Origin: an uncultured Eubacteriales bacterium
GTDB lineage: Bacteria; Bacillota; Clostridia; Oscillospirales; QAMX01
Direction: 5' to 3'
Assembly: GCA_934546935.1 (NCBI GenBank)
Contig: CAKTEH010000002.1
Coordinates: 1-64,000, forward strand
DNA length: 64,000 nucleotides
The translations under genes and the position numbers were made by a program. Every line of letters starts with the position of its first letter. Position 1 is the first letter of the stretch. The notes under the pieces were generated by a model. It saw only the letters and a program-made list of their open reading frames with translations, made no database searches and had not been told where the DNA came from. Below, piece by piece: positions 51,526 through 60,856 of this stretch.

Positions 51526-52781
51526 CCGATTTCGACCTGTTGCTTATATTTCTCAAATTCCGCATCGTTGCACTGCACGAAATGCCCCGGCGTAATCTCG
51601 CGGAAGCTCGGCTTGTCCACCGTATAATCATGCTCCGCAAGCGGGTTATAGACAATACGTTTCCTGCTCTTCTCATAAATCGGATCCGGGAGCGGAATTG
51701 CAGACAGCAACGACTTGGTATAGGGATGCAGCGGATTGCGGAATAATTCGTCTGAGGTGGCCAGCTCCACCATTTTACCATAATACATTACGCCAATACG
51801 GTCAGAAAAGTACTTGACAACCGACAGGTCATGAGCAATAAACAGCAACGTCAGGCCAAAACGCTGACGAAGGTCGTTAAGAAGGTTAATCACCTGCGCC
51901 TGAATGGAAACATCAAGCGCGGAAACCGGTTCATCGGCGATAATCAAATCCGGATTCATAATGATCGAGCGGGCTACACCTATACGCTGACGCTGGCCTC
52001 CGGAAAATTCATGCGGGTAGCGGCCTGCATGCTCACGCACCAGCCCGACCAGTTCCAGCATTTCATAGACTTTTTCGTCAATCAGCGCCTTATTGCGTTC
52101 TCCCTGTATAATCAATCCCTCGGCGATAATCTCCCGAACCGTCATACGGGGGTTAAGGGATGCGATCGGATCCTGAAAGATCATCTGGATCTGCGTAACA
52201 AGCTTCGCCTTTTTTGCCCGGCGCAATGCATCCCGGTATTCCCGCTCCAGGCGTGCCTTTTCCGGGCCTTGGGCGGCGGAAAGAAGCGGCTCATACTGCG
52301 CTTCCAGTTTTTTGACCTGCTCGGCAGAGTATGCCCGGTCGCAGTTTTTCTGGTCATAATCCACAGCTTTAATCTGTCTGCGGTTTTCCGCGACAGCGGC
52401 TTCCATCTCTGCTTTATATTGCGCGGCCTTTTCATCCCGGTCTGCTTTGGTACAGGCGCCAGCGGCAACATCCCGGTCAAGGGCGGCAAGCTTATCCTTA
52501 AAAGTTTGTCTTGCATCGCGGATCGCATCACGATAGGCGCGCTTACCCGCCGCAATACGGATCCCCTTAAAATAGACATTCCCGGAAGTTATATTATACA
52601 GTTTGATAATAGAACGCCCAGTCGTCGTTTTTCCACAGCCGGACTCACCGACAAGGCCAAAAACCTCGCCTTTTTTAATCTCAAAGCTGACGTCATCGAC
52701 CGCCTTGAGCTCGCCGCCTTCCATTTTAAAATACTGGCAGAGATGCTCTACCTTAAGCAAAACTTCCTGATTATTCTGCAT
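51522..52781 (-). CDS. oppF: Oligopeptide-type ABC transporter ATPase (OppF) with helical insertion
   Basis: Walker A is GESGCGKTT (45-53), the Q-loop IFQDPIASLNPRMTV starts near 201, the signature is HEFSGGQRQR, Walker B LIIADEP and the switch His in FIAHDLSVV; the C-terminal OppF-type domain has HPYTKSLLSAIP. Between Walker A and the Q-loop is an insertion of about 115 charged, helical residues (about 76-192; ADRDEKAAQYKAEMEAAVAE) absent from normal OppF. Length is 419 compared with about 320. The start overlaps the oppD stop by 11 bases. Confidence 0.93.
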   Translation of the reverse strand: MQNNQEVLLKVEHLCQYFKMEGGELKAVDDVSFEIKKGEVFGLVGESGCGKTTTGRSIIKLYNITSGNVYFKGIRIAAGKRAYRDAIRDARQTFKDKLAALDRDVAAGACTKADRDEKAAQYKAEMEAAVAENRRQIKAVDYDQKNCDRAYSAEQVKKLEAQYEPLLSAAQGPEKARLEREYRDALRRAKKAKLVTQIQMIFQDPIASLNPRMTVREIIAEGLIIQGERNKALIDEKVYEMLELVGLVREHAGRYPHEFSGGQRQRIGVARSIIMNPDLIIADEPVSALDVSIQAQVINLLNDLRQRFGLTLLFIAHDLSVVKYFSDRIGVMYYGKMVELATSDELFRNPLHPYTKSLLSAIPLPDPIYEKSRKRIVYNPLAEHDYTVDKPSFREITPGHFVQCNDAEFEKYKQQVEIG

Positions 52782-54927
52782 CTTCTACCCCTCTTTTACT
52801 CTTCATTCTGGCGATTCTGTCCATTACAATCCTGGGTGGATCGACCTTCGGCGCATCAGGATGCAAAAGCCAGGTGGCGGCGTAATGCGTATCGCTGATT
52901 TGGAACATAGGCGGCTGTTTTTCAAAATCGATCTGCATTGCATACTTATTGCGCGCCGCAAAGGCATCCCCAACTGGAGGGTAGATCATATTCGGAGGCG
53001 TACCCGGAATAGCTTCCAGCTTCTCGTTGGTATCCAAATCGGGCATAGATGACAGAAGCGCCCAGGTATATGGATGCGCCGCACGGTAGAAAACATCCTC
53101 CGCCGTACCATATTCCACAATTTTTCCGGCATACATCACCGCAACGCGGTCGGCCATATTGGCTACGACGCCGAGGTCATGGGTAATAAAAATAACAGAA
53201 AGCTGGCGTTCCGTTTTCAGCCGGTTGATCAATTCCAGAATCTGCGCCTGAATCGTCACATCCAACGCGGTTGTCGGCTCATCGCAGATCAGGATGTCCG
53301 GATTTGCGGCAAGGGCAATGGCAATAACGATACGCTGGCGCATACCGCCGGAAAATTCAAAAGGATACTGGTTATAGCGTTTACGCGGTTCTGCAATCCC
53401 GACTTCCTCCATCAATTTGATCGCGCGCGCCTTTGCAATGCGTTTCGTGACCTTCGCCACAACACCGGATGCGCTGTGCATGAGGTAATCAATCATTTCT
53501 ACAGTCTCACGATCGAAGTCGCGTTCCGGGCGCGCTGCAATAAGGGCCTCATAGTGCGCGGCAAGACGGGCGAGCAGATGGACAATATTATTCCGAACCA
53601 GTTCCAGATCCGTTATATTCGCAGCAGCAAGCGTCCAGCCCGGATCTTTCCCACGGGCTGCCTTGCGGTCATAGCGCGCCTTTTTACGCTTATATACACG
53701 TTGGGCTTTGGCATTTTTACTTATTGATGAAAAATACCGCTCGATTTCTCCGCTGAGGCTGGATTCAAATGTATAGCTTAGGCTGTCTTTTACAATTGCC
53801 AGCGGATCAATTGCAGCTTTAACTTTTTCAGAAAGGAGCCTGCAAATCTGCCGGCATTCCGCCTTATCCAGCTTTTCACGCTCAAATGCAGGCAGATGCG
53901 CATGAATTGCCTGGATCGCCTGTGCCATATTAGCATACGCCAGATCCGCAGAATAAAGCAGGCCGCATTTCGCATCGGCAATAAAATCGCGCATGAACTC
54001 CCGGTCAAGATAATCTTTCAGATAATCATTGAGCTTCTCGACAGGCATATCCGGCAGCGGAGCGCCGGCAAACTGCATATAATAGCCCATACGGAAAAAA
54101 TTTGGTTTCGGAAGGGCAATCGCTTTTTCGCAAATCGTCTGGATTTCCCGCAGCGATGTGACAAGCGCTGCATAATCCCCGGTTTTTTTTCCCGATGAAA
54201 ACTGGCGCATAAGGCCAGCGGCAAGCTGGGTAAGCCGGCCGGCGTCTTCTTTTACTACATATGCATGGATAGCGCTTTTGGAAAGCGCAGCTACACTTTT
54301 AACACGGTAAGCAGCGTCCGACGCGGCGTTCTTTTCCAGTTCGAATGCCAGTACCTTAATGTCCTCAACTGCCTCCTGTGCGGCTTCATAGGCTGTATTG
54401 AACGCGGATTCAAGCTCGATATGCCGAAATTCGAACTTGTCAAATTTCTTACACTTCGCCGTCAATTCATCCGCACGCGCTTTGCCGCATGCGGCAATCA
54501 TGCTTTCATTAAGTATCTTTAAATAGCTGTTAAAGGTCGCGCGGCTTTCCTTTTGGCGGGCTTTCCCCTTCAGGATCATCGCTTCTGTCAGCTGCCTGCC
54601 GATTTTCACAATCGGGTTAAGGCTGGACATTGGATCCTGGAAGATCATGGCAATTTTATCGCCGCGGATTTTATGGAATTCATCTTCAGAAATTTTTAAG
54701 AGGTCACGACCGTCATAGATAATCTCGCCGGCTTCCGTGATCGCATTCCCAGCCTGGATGCCAAGAATTGCTTTGGAGGTAACAGACTTTCCGGAACCGG
54801 ACTCGCCAACGATCGCAAGCGTTTCCCCTTTTGCCAGGCCAAAGCTGATGCCGCGCACCGCCTGGACCTTGCCATTTGTTGTCCGGAAAGAAATTCGTAA
54901 ATCCTTAACCTGTAATTTTGTCTCCAT
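52771..54927 (-). CDS. oppD: Oligopeptide-type ABC transporter ATPase (OppD) with very large insertion
   Basis: Walker A is GESGSGKS (41-48), Q-loop IFQDPMSSLNP (95-105), signature FEFSGGMRQR (523-532), Walker B ILICDEP (545-551) and switch FITHDLGVV; the C-terminal end has the OppD HPYTWALLSSMPDL and GTPPNMIYPP. The distance from Q-loop to signature is about 420 residues and not about 65, so some 360 residues, almost entirely helical and rich in Lys, Ala and Glu, have been inserted in the helical subdomain. Length is 718 instead of about 330. All catalytic motifs are intact. The ATG follows AGATGG with weak site, 2 bases from oppC stop. Confidence 0.93.
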   Translation of the reverse strand: METKLQVKDLRISFRTTNGKVQAVRGISFGLAKGETLAIVGESGSGKSVTSKAILGIQAGNAITEAGEIIYDGRDLLKISEDEFHKIRGDKIAMIFQDPMSSLNPIVKIGRQLTEAMILKGKARQKESRATFNSYLKILNESMIAACGKARADELTAKCKKFDKFEFRHIELESAFNTAYEAAQEAVEDIKVLAFELEKNAASDAAYRVKSVAALSKSAIHAYVVKEDAGRLTQLAAGLMRQFSSGKKTGDYAALVTSLREIQTICEKAIALPKPNFFRMGYYMQFAGAPLPDMPVEKLNDYLKDYLDREFMRDFIADAKCGLLYSADLAYANMAQAIQAIHAHLPAFEREKLDKAECRQICRLLSEKVKAAIDPLAIVKDSLSYTFESSLSGEIERYFSSISKNAKAQRVYKRKKARYDRKAARGKDPGWTLAAANITDLELVRNNIVHLLARLAAHYEALIAARPERDFDRETVEMIDYLMHSASGVVAKVTKRIAKARAIKLMEEVGIAEPRKRYNQYPFEFSGGMRQRIVIAIALAANPDILICDEPTTALDVTIQAQILELINRLKTERQLSVIFITHDLGVVANMADRVAVMYAGKIVEYGTAEDVFYRAAHPYTWALLSSMPDLDTNEKLEAIPGTPPNMIYPPVGDAFAARNKYAMQIDFEKQPPMFQISDTHYAATWLLHPDAPKVDPPRIVMDRIARMKSKRGVEDAE

Positions 54928-54929
54928 CT

Positions 54930-56483
54930 TCAGTCATCTACTCCTCTCGTCGACGGGTTGAATGCGTCGCGCAGGCCATTGCCGAAAAGGTTGAAGCAAA
55001 TCAGCAGCAGCGAAAGGAAAATGGACGGGAAAAACATCCCGTGCGGCGCGGTGGTCATCGCAACCTGCCCCTGGCTCATGAGCGTGCCGATAGAGGTGCC
55101 GGCAAATTCCTGCAGGTTGATAATGCCCAGGTATGTCAGCTGCGTCTCCGAGAAGATCACACTCGGGATTACAAGCGCACAGCTTGTAATAATGGTGCCC
55201 AGGGAATTGGGGAAAATATGCTTGAACATCAGCCGGCGGTCAGACGCGCCGAGTGTCCGGGCAGCAAGGACAAACTCCTGGCCTTTAAACCGGTAAAATT
55301 GCTTCCTTGTCAGCGCCGACATCCCAATCCAGCCGGTCAGCACAAATGCAAAGAGGAAGGCGGGCACTACGCCCACTTTCTGCCCAAGATGGAGCTGGAA
55401 CAGCGTCGTACAGACAATAAAAGGCATACCCGAGAGGATATCCGCAATCCGATCCATAACAAGGTCTACCTTCCCGCCGTAATAGCCCTGGATTGAGCCA
55501 TAAATTGCACCGATGGTAAGGTTAAGCGCTGAAACAAGAATTGCAAACAAGATGGAGAAACGCGCGCCGATCCCAATGGCGCCGAAAAGATCCTGCCCCA
55601 TTGTGTTCGTGCCAAAGAGGTAGATTGGTTCATGGCCATTCAGATAAATATAGTAATTATAATAGCAGACGCGGCAATGGAGGGATCCGGATTTTTTCGC
55701 GCTGTAGATATAGCTTCCGTCGTCACCCTCGATACGGATGCTGTTATAGGGCACCCCTTCCAACGCCGCGTTGGTCGAATAGGCAGGGATAAAATCACCG
55801 TTTTCATCTAAAACCGGCGTACCCTTGACATCACTGACCTGATACCAGATATTGGGGTTATCGGAGATATCGCAAATATCCTTTGACTCAACATACGGAT
55901 AGATCACCTGGATCCCGGTTTCGTTCTGCCAGTCCAGGATCTTTTCAAATTCTGAATATTTGAATACGCGGTAGACTATGCCCGTCTCATAATAACGGTT
56001 GATTTGCAGGGTATAGGTGTTGTTGGCCTTTTGCTGCCCACGGTATTTGACATAGGTCGTCGTTGTATCCAGAATCCCCAAAACAGGATCCATACCGGTT
56101 TCCTCGGCGATTCCTTTCCAGTAGCTGTAAGCAAGATCATTCTGGCTTCCATAGGCTGCGGCGCCGTCGAAGATACCCCAGCCTTTTTCTGCAATGGAGG
56201 GGATATAAGGCGGGCGGCTGGTATAGACATTATCCTTATCGTTAATTGTATACGGCGAGATAATCGGGGAAACCAGCGCAAAAAGCAACAAAAAGATCAG
56301 AATACACGCGGCGATAAGGGAGGATTTATTTTTCTTGAAACGCAGGAAAGCATCCGCAAAATATCCGCGTGATTTTGTTTCGAGCTTGGTATCATGTATA
56401 TTGGTATCCAGCTGGGTAAAAGCAAATTTCTCCGCTGGGATATGTTCATATTCGGTCTGGTTTTGTATATTCTGTACACTCAT
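54930..56483 (-). CDS. oppC: Oligopeptide ABC transporter permease (OppC) with large extracytoplasmic insert
   Basis: The protein has an N-terminal cytoplasmic arm, the first transmembrane helix at about 55-76, an extracytoplasmic segment of roughly 215 residues (YRGQQKANNTYTLQINRYYE and others), then the conserved FGTNTMGQDLFGAIGIGARFS, five more helices and the EAA-type loop VLAARTLGASDRRLMFKHIFPNS. In ordinary OppC the first loop is about 30 residues. Length is 517 compared with about 300. ATGA overlap with oppB. The insert may contact the enlarged receptor. Confidence 0.92.
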   Translation of the reverse strand: MSVQNIQNQTEYEHIPAEKFAFTQLDTNIHDTKLETKSRGYFADAFLRFKKNKSSLIAACILIFLLLFALVSPIISPYTINDKDNVYTSRPPYIPSIAEKGWGIFDGAAAYGSQNDLAYSYWKGIAEETGMDPVLGILDTTTTYVKYRGQQKANNTYTLQINRYYETGIVYRVFKYSEFEKILDWQNETGIQVIYPYVESKDICDISDNPNIWYQVSDVKGTPVLDENGDFIPAYSTNAALEGVPYNSIRIEGDDGSYIYSAKKSGSLHCRVCYYNYYIYLNGHEPIYLFGTNTMGQDLFGAIGIGARFSILFAILVSALNLTIGAIYGSIQGYYGGKVDLVMDRIADILSGMPFIVCTTLFQLHLGQKVGVVPAFLFAFVLTGWIGMSALTRKQFYRFKGQEFVLAARTLGASDRRLMFKHIFPNSLGTIITSCALVIPSVIFSETQLTYLGIINLQEFAGTSIGTLMSQGQVAMTTAPHGMFFPSIFLSLLLICFNLFGNGLRDAFNPSTRGVDD

Positions 56484-57433
56484 TTTTTCGACCCCATTCT
56501 GATACGCGGATCAATAAAGCCGTAGCTGATATCGATCACAATGCCTGCAAGCAAACTAATTGCGGTATAGAAACACGAAACCATGATAAAAATCGGATAA
56601 TCCCGGCCATTGATCGCATTCAGATAAAGCCCACCGACGCCGGGGATTGCAAAAATCTTTTCAATGACGAGGGAACCGGACATAACGCCGATAAACTCGC
56701 CCAAAATCGCCGGTAAAACGACGACCATACAGTTTTTCAGCGCATGACGCACAGTCGCCTGCGCTTTCGTCAAGCCCTTGGTACGGGCAAGAAGCATAAA
56801 TTCACTGGTCAGCACTTCCGTAAGCTCCGCACGCGTGGTACGGGTGAAGCTTGCGATTACGCCGAAGGACAGTGAAAACACCGCCGGAAGCATACTGACG
56901 AACATGCTCCATGTGAAATAATTTGTGCCTTCTTTCATCAGGAAGGGGAACCAGCCCAATTTATAGGAAAGGAAATACTGAATCAAAAAGGCGAAAACGA
57001 AACTCGGAACGGAAATGACCACCATCGTAAGGGTGGAAATTGTGTAGTCAATCCAGGTATTCTTTTTCAGCGCCGCCCATATGCCCAGCGCAATACCGAT
57101 CGGTATACTCAGCAGGATGGAGTAGAGGTTGACACAAATCGTTGCGGGCAGTTTCTCGGCAAATTTGGAAACGACATCGGAGCCGAAATACAGCTTATCG
57201 CTGACACCCCAGTCCCATTTCGTGAACACATTCTTCAAAAAGATGCCGAACTGCACCATATATGGTTTGTTGTATCCCTGGGCTTCACGCCGAGCCTCAA
57301 TCACCTGCGTGTGCGGGTCATTCAACGGAAGCTCTGCGGGCGGCAGCATACGGATCAGCACAAAGCAAATGCAGGTGATAATCAGCAGCGTCATCAGCAT
57401 TAGCAGGACTCTCTGCACGACATATTTGGTCAT
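56480..57433 (-). CDS. oppB: Oligopeptide ABC transporter permease (OppB)
   Basis: This 317-residue permease starts with a transmembrane helix (TKYVVQRVLLMLMTLLIITCICFVLIRMLPP), has FLKNVFTKWDWGVSDKL in the first loop, six helices and the EAA loop FMLLARTKGLTKAQATVRHALKN, ending DPRIRMGSKK. It is of ordinary size, unlike the other components. ATG 57433 follows CAGGAGGG; upstream in-frame codons are not used. It lies 180 bases after oppA, across a strong hairpin. Confidence 0.95.
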   Translation of the reverse strand: MTKYVVQRVLLMLMTLLIITCICFVLIRMLPPAELPLNDPHTQVIEARREAQGYNKPYMVQFGIFLKNVFTKWDWGVSDKLYFGSDVVSKFAEKLPATICVNLYSILLSIPIGIALGIWAALKKNTWIDYTISTLTMVVISVPSFVFAFLIQYFLSYKLGWFPFLMKEGTNYFTWSMFVSMLPAVFSLSFGVIASFTRTTRAELTEVLTSEFMLLARTKGLTKAQATVRHALKNCMVVVLPAILGEFIGVMSGSLVIEKIFAIPGVGGLYLNAINGRDYPIFIMVSCFYTAISLLAGIVIDISYGFIDPRIRMGSKK

Positions 57434-57514
57434 ATGTACCCTCCTGGTGAGTTTATTCTCTCCCACAGGCGGCCCCGCGCGTGAATCCGTGACGCTGTGA
57501 GAAATATGCAAATG

Positions 57515-57561
57515 ACAGAGTTTGCCAAAGGGCGAAAAAACCCGCCTTTGGCAAACTCTGT
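57515..57561 (-). terminator. Intercistronic hairpin between oppA and oppB
   Basis: A 17-bp perfect stem (57515-57531 with 57545-57561) encloses a T-rich loop on the minus strand. It probably protects the oppA message and reduces read-through to permease genes. A second small inverted repeat (CAGATC/GATCTG) lies at 57581-57602. Confidence 0.7.
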
Positions 57562-57614
57562 ATGCAAAAAGCACAACAGATCAATTTTTAAAAGATCTGT
57601 ATTTTTAGGTTAAA

Positions 57615-60191
57615 TTAGTAAGTAAGCTCTCCGCCTTCGGAAGCAACATATTCAGCCCATTCAGCATCGGAGTAGTTGTATTTCATATACTGGATGCCGC
57701 CGCGGCCGCAAACCGGGTTGTACTCTTCAACCACATAGTAAACCTGCTGGGAAAGCAGGGCTGCGCTCGCGTTCTGCATCATCGGGATGTAGTTGCCAGC
57801 CTTCAGGATTTCGCCTTCGATCGCAGCAAGGATCGTCAGACGGGTATCGACGTCAGCAATGCCGTCGCCGAAGCAATAGCCCTTGTCGCCGATGGTGACC
57901 GTTGCGCCGTTGAGCGCGTCGGACCACTGACGCAGGTTCATCGTGATCTCTTCGCCGTCAATCGTAAGGGTCAGGCTTACGGTATCTGCGTTGAACCAAC
58001 CGGCATCATACTGATAGTCAGGGTTGACATACAGATCGGTAAGGCCGAACGGATCAAGAACGGATCCGGACCAACCAGCCAAAACGGTGTCCGCAAGACC
58101 AGCCTTAATCTTGTTGGACCAGTCGTTGCCATACAGAGCAGACTTCACGATTACGATCTTGCCATCATACGGAGTGCCCGCGGTAACTTCCTTGAGCTTC
58201 TCGTTCATGTAGTCGATCGTCTTGGTCATAAAGTCGGAGTCGCTGGACATCGAATACTCAAGCTGGATCGTCTGGTCGCAGATGCCGTCGCCATCGTTAT
58301 CAGTGATATAACCGGCGTCAAGCGCTTCCTGGAAAGCCTGGGTATAAAGTTCTTTAGCGAGTTCCGGATCGTAACCGGTGATGGAAGCAACAGCCTCATC
58401 GAGGTTTGCATAGTCAGCAACGTTTACGCCATAGAAGTCGCAGAGAACCTGCTTGGCCTGATCCGTATCACGATACAGGGAGCCGGTATCTACATCGTAA
58501 ACATAAGCGGTACCAATGATGCCGTAACCGCCGGAGCGGGCCGGGGAAATCGTAGAGCAGAACAGCTCCTTATCAAAGCTGACCGCCATTGCAGACTTAA
58601 AGCTCTTCAGCGTCTGGGTCTGCAGGTCGTAAGCAGAAGTATCAAAGTCATCAGCCGCTTCACGGCCGTTGATCGCTTCCTTATAGCCGTTCAGGATCAG
58701 GAAGTAAATGGTTTCTGCCGGGGTGAAGTAGATGTAATCGCTGTTACGATAGGTTGCGAAGTCTTCAGCCTGGAGGCCATAGCCCATCAGCTCGCCCTTT
58801 AAGAACATCAGCTTACGGGTAGCAGCTTCAGCAACAACTTCACACTCGATCACATCGGTCTGATACATGTCATAGGTCTGACCATCGGTCGGATCAACAT
58901 ACTGATGCTGTCCGTCCGTCCAGCCGTACCAGTTCTCGTTCTTCTCGAACTTCATGAACTTGTCGGTCTGGAACTCGGTGAGCTTATACGGGCCGTAGCT
59001 CATCGTGGTCTCAACGCTGGTGTTATAGGTGCTGGACCAGACGCCATTGGTCTCGGTCAGGCAGGATTCATACAGATCTTCATAAACGATCCAGTTGCTG
59101 GTAAGGGAATACAGAAGGTTGAAGCCGGCGAGGGACTTGCCCAGAACCAGGGTGATCTGATAATCGCCGCTCTTATAAAGGCCAACGGTTCCTTCGTACT
59201 CGACTTCCGGATAATCCGTGCCGGTTACGAAGTAGTTCGGCAGATCAGCGTCGGTTTCGCCCCAGGCTTCGTTACCGGTGGTAACCGGGGTAAACAGTGC
59301 CAGCGTCTCATCATTCAGACGGACAACGCCCTTGGCGTCCATCATGCCAACCAAGGTTTCCCAGTTGGTGACATCGAAGTAATTTTCGCCGTAAGCTTCG
59401 ACATAATCTTTAAGCGTGTCTCCGCTCGTCCAGTCAAGCGCAACATCGAGGCCGATGCCGACTGCCTTGCCGTCTGCGGTGTAGTAGTTGCCATCTTCGC
59501 CCTTGACAAGATCAGCAAGCGCATAAGCGCCATAGCTGTCCGTCCAAGCGGTCTGGCCGCCGTTTGCATAAGCTTCAGCGCCGGCGATGCAGAACTGCTG
59601 TGCATACATATCGGTAGCACGGTAGTTGAGCAGATCCGGGTTAAGAAGCTGCTTCATGGAATAAACATAGGTATCCGCATTAATCGGCGTACCGTCTTCC
59701 CAGCAGGCGTCCGGGTTCAGGTCGATGGTATAGGCGTAGCCGGAGGTGGCGGATTCCGGGATATTGTATTCCGGATGCTCAGCCTTAATCTGCTCGGTCA
59801 CGTCGACCGGCTCAGAAGCCGCCATCTCCGGAATGACTACATAACCGGTGAAAGGATCCTTGCCCTCAACCGGATGCAGCTCATCGTTGAAGATGATGTC
59901 ATACAGGCCAATGCGGATTCTACCCGTCTCGACCGGATAAGCATCGTCATTGGTCTGGTAGGTATGCGGGTTCCAGTTGGATGCCAGCGTGGATACGGAA
60001 TCCTGATAGGTATATGTATCCGGGACATCAGGCGTATCCGCGCCGTCAGGGGTGTTGGCATCATCCGGCTGATCGTTATTGCCGACATCGGCATTGCCAT
60101 CGTCTGTCTTGCCGTCATCTGTTTTGGCGCAGCCGGCAAACATGGCAACGATCATGAAGATAGCCAACAACAAAGCGATTGTCTTCTTCAT
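57615..60191 (-). CDS. oppA: Oligopeptide ABC transporter substrate-binding lipoprotein (OppA-like), enlarged
   Basis: A lipoprotein signal ends MFAGC (Cys 21), followed by a repetitive Asp/Asn/Gly linker (about 22-60). The family 5 receptor has STLASNWNPHTYQT, ACWEDGTPINADTYVYSM (the typical DGxPxxAxD segment) and TYRNSDYIYF, and the late FGLTDLYVNP. Length is 858 compared with about 540, with extra segments near 160-330 and in the C-lobe. It is the first and probably most expressed gene of oppABCDF-DUF3899. AAGGAGG precedes the ATG. Codon use is strongly biased, consistent with high expression. Confidence 0.9.
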   Translation of the reverse strand: MKKTIALLLAIFMIVAMFAGCAKTDDGKTDDGNADVGNNDQPDDANTPDGADTPDVPDTYTYQDSVSTLASNWNPHTYQTNDDAYPVETGRIRIGLYDIIFNDELHPVEGKDPFTGYVVIPEMAASEPVDVTEQIKAEHPEYNIPESATSGYAYTIDLNPDACWEDGTPINADTYVYSMKQLLNPDLLNYRATDMYAQQFCIAGAEAYANGGQTAWTDSYGAYALADLVKGEDGNYYTADGKAVGIGLDVALDWTSGDTLKDYVEAYGENYFDVTNWETLVGMMDAKGVVRLNDETLALFTPVTTGNEAWGETDADLPNYFVTGTDYPEVEYEGTVGLYKSGDYQITLVLGKSLAGFNLLYSLTSNWIVYEDLYESCLTETNGVWSSTYNTSVETTMSYGPYKLTEFQTDKFMKFEKNENWYGWTDGQHQYVDPTDGQTYDMYQTDVIECEVVAEAATRKLMFLKGELMGYGLQAEDFATYRNSDYIYFTPAETIYFLILNGYKEAINGREAADDFDTSAYDLQTQTLKSFKSAMAVSFDKELFCSTISPARSGGYGIIGTAYVYDVDTGSLYRDTDQAKQVLCDFYGVNVADYANLDEAVASITGYDPELAKELYTQAFQEALDAGYITDNDGDGICDQTIQLEYSMSSDSDFMTKTIDYMNEKLKEVTAGTPYDGKIVIVKSALYGNDWSNKIKAGLADTVLAGWSGSVLDPFGLTDLYVNPDYQYDAGWFNADTVSLTLTIDGEEITMNLRQWSDALNGATVTIGDKGYCFGDGIADVDTRLTILAAIEGEILKAGNYIPMMQNASAALLSQQVYYVVEEYNPVCGRGGIQYMKYNYSDAEWAEYVASEGGELTY

Positions 60192-60814
60192 TCAGAAAAC
60201 CTCCTTAAATTTTCCTATGTCAAACAGCCTGCCTGCAAGGTCGGGCCGCGTACATAGCCAAAGCATTTTTTACAGCTTAATGGCCGTAAATTAAAAAAAT
60301 CATATCCCGGTGTCGTGATATCATATTAAAGCGGAAAAGTACCCAAATCCAACCGGGAAGCGAAAGATTATCGTACTTCTGTCATACAGAAGTACGGAAA
60401 AGGGGGTACCCCCTTTTCGTCTTTTTCAACGCTTGGTTGAAAATTCAACGTCTGGTTGAAAACAATTGATTAAGGCAATTTTAACGTTTTTTTGCCTGTA
60501 TGTCAATTTAAAAAGTGTCAAGATCCGGGCCAATTTTCGGTTCTTCATCGTGATTATGCCCAATTTTCCATTTTTTGTACTGATTTATTCGGATTACTTG
60601 GACATGTCCTTTTCATTCCAGCAGTAAAACAGATAGATTTTCTTATATAAACATCTTCTGTTTTCGGATATTTCCAAAAAAACAGCAGATTTTCCATATA
60701 CCTGTTCTGCTATTTGGGTATTCTGCCGACAAAGTTTTAAAAGCTTTTTCTCTCCTTGAGCCCTGCGCATGGGTTTTCAACAGGGGCCTGCCGGCTTTTG
60801 CAGGCATGAAAATC
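60192..60814 (-). promoter_or_regulatory. Long regulatory region upstream of oppA
   Basis: Nothing codes here. On the minus strand TTGGAT (60352-60347) and TAATAT (60328-60323), 18 bases apart, form a possible promoter. Upstream are a GT-ACC palindrome (60398-60417), the hairpin CGTACTTCTGT/ACAGAAGTACG (60372-60396) and tandem palindromes at 60425-60460. Further out the DNA is AT-rich, with GGACATGTCC at about 60603-60612. Confidence 0.45.
60425..60460. promoter_or_regulatory. Tandem 17-bp palindromic operator
   Basis: TTCAAC-N5-GTTGAA occurs at 60425-60441 and again at 60444-60460, centres 19 bases apart. Two identical half-site pairs at nearly two helical turns indicate cooperative binding by a dimeric regulator. 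The regulator is unknown. Confidence 0.6.
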
Positions 60815-60838
60815 CTCCGGCGGCTTCCGCCGCCGGAG
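60815..60838 (-). terminator. Terminator of the 60.9-64 kb glycosidase-type operon
   Basis: A 10-bp GC stem (60815-60824 with 60829-60838) extended by AATCC/GGATT flanks; on the minus strand its A-run-rich context precedes the oppA control region. Confidence 0.8.
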
Positions 60839-60856
60839 AGGATTTTTTGTAAAAAC

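Noticed and set aside
58905..60257. 450-codon plus-strand frame
   Set aside because: It is antisense to oppA, whose lipoprotein signal, motifs and codon bias are clear; a product of high GC third positions.
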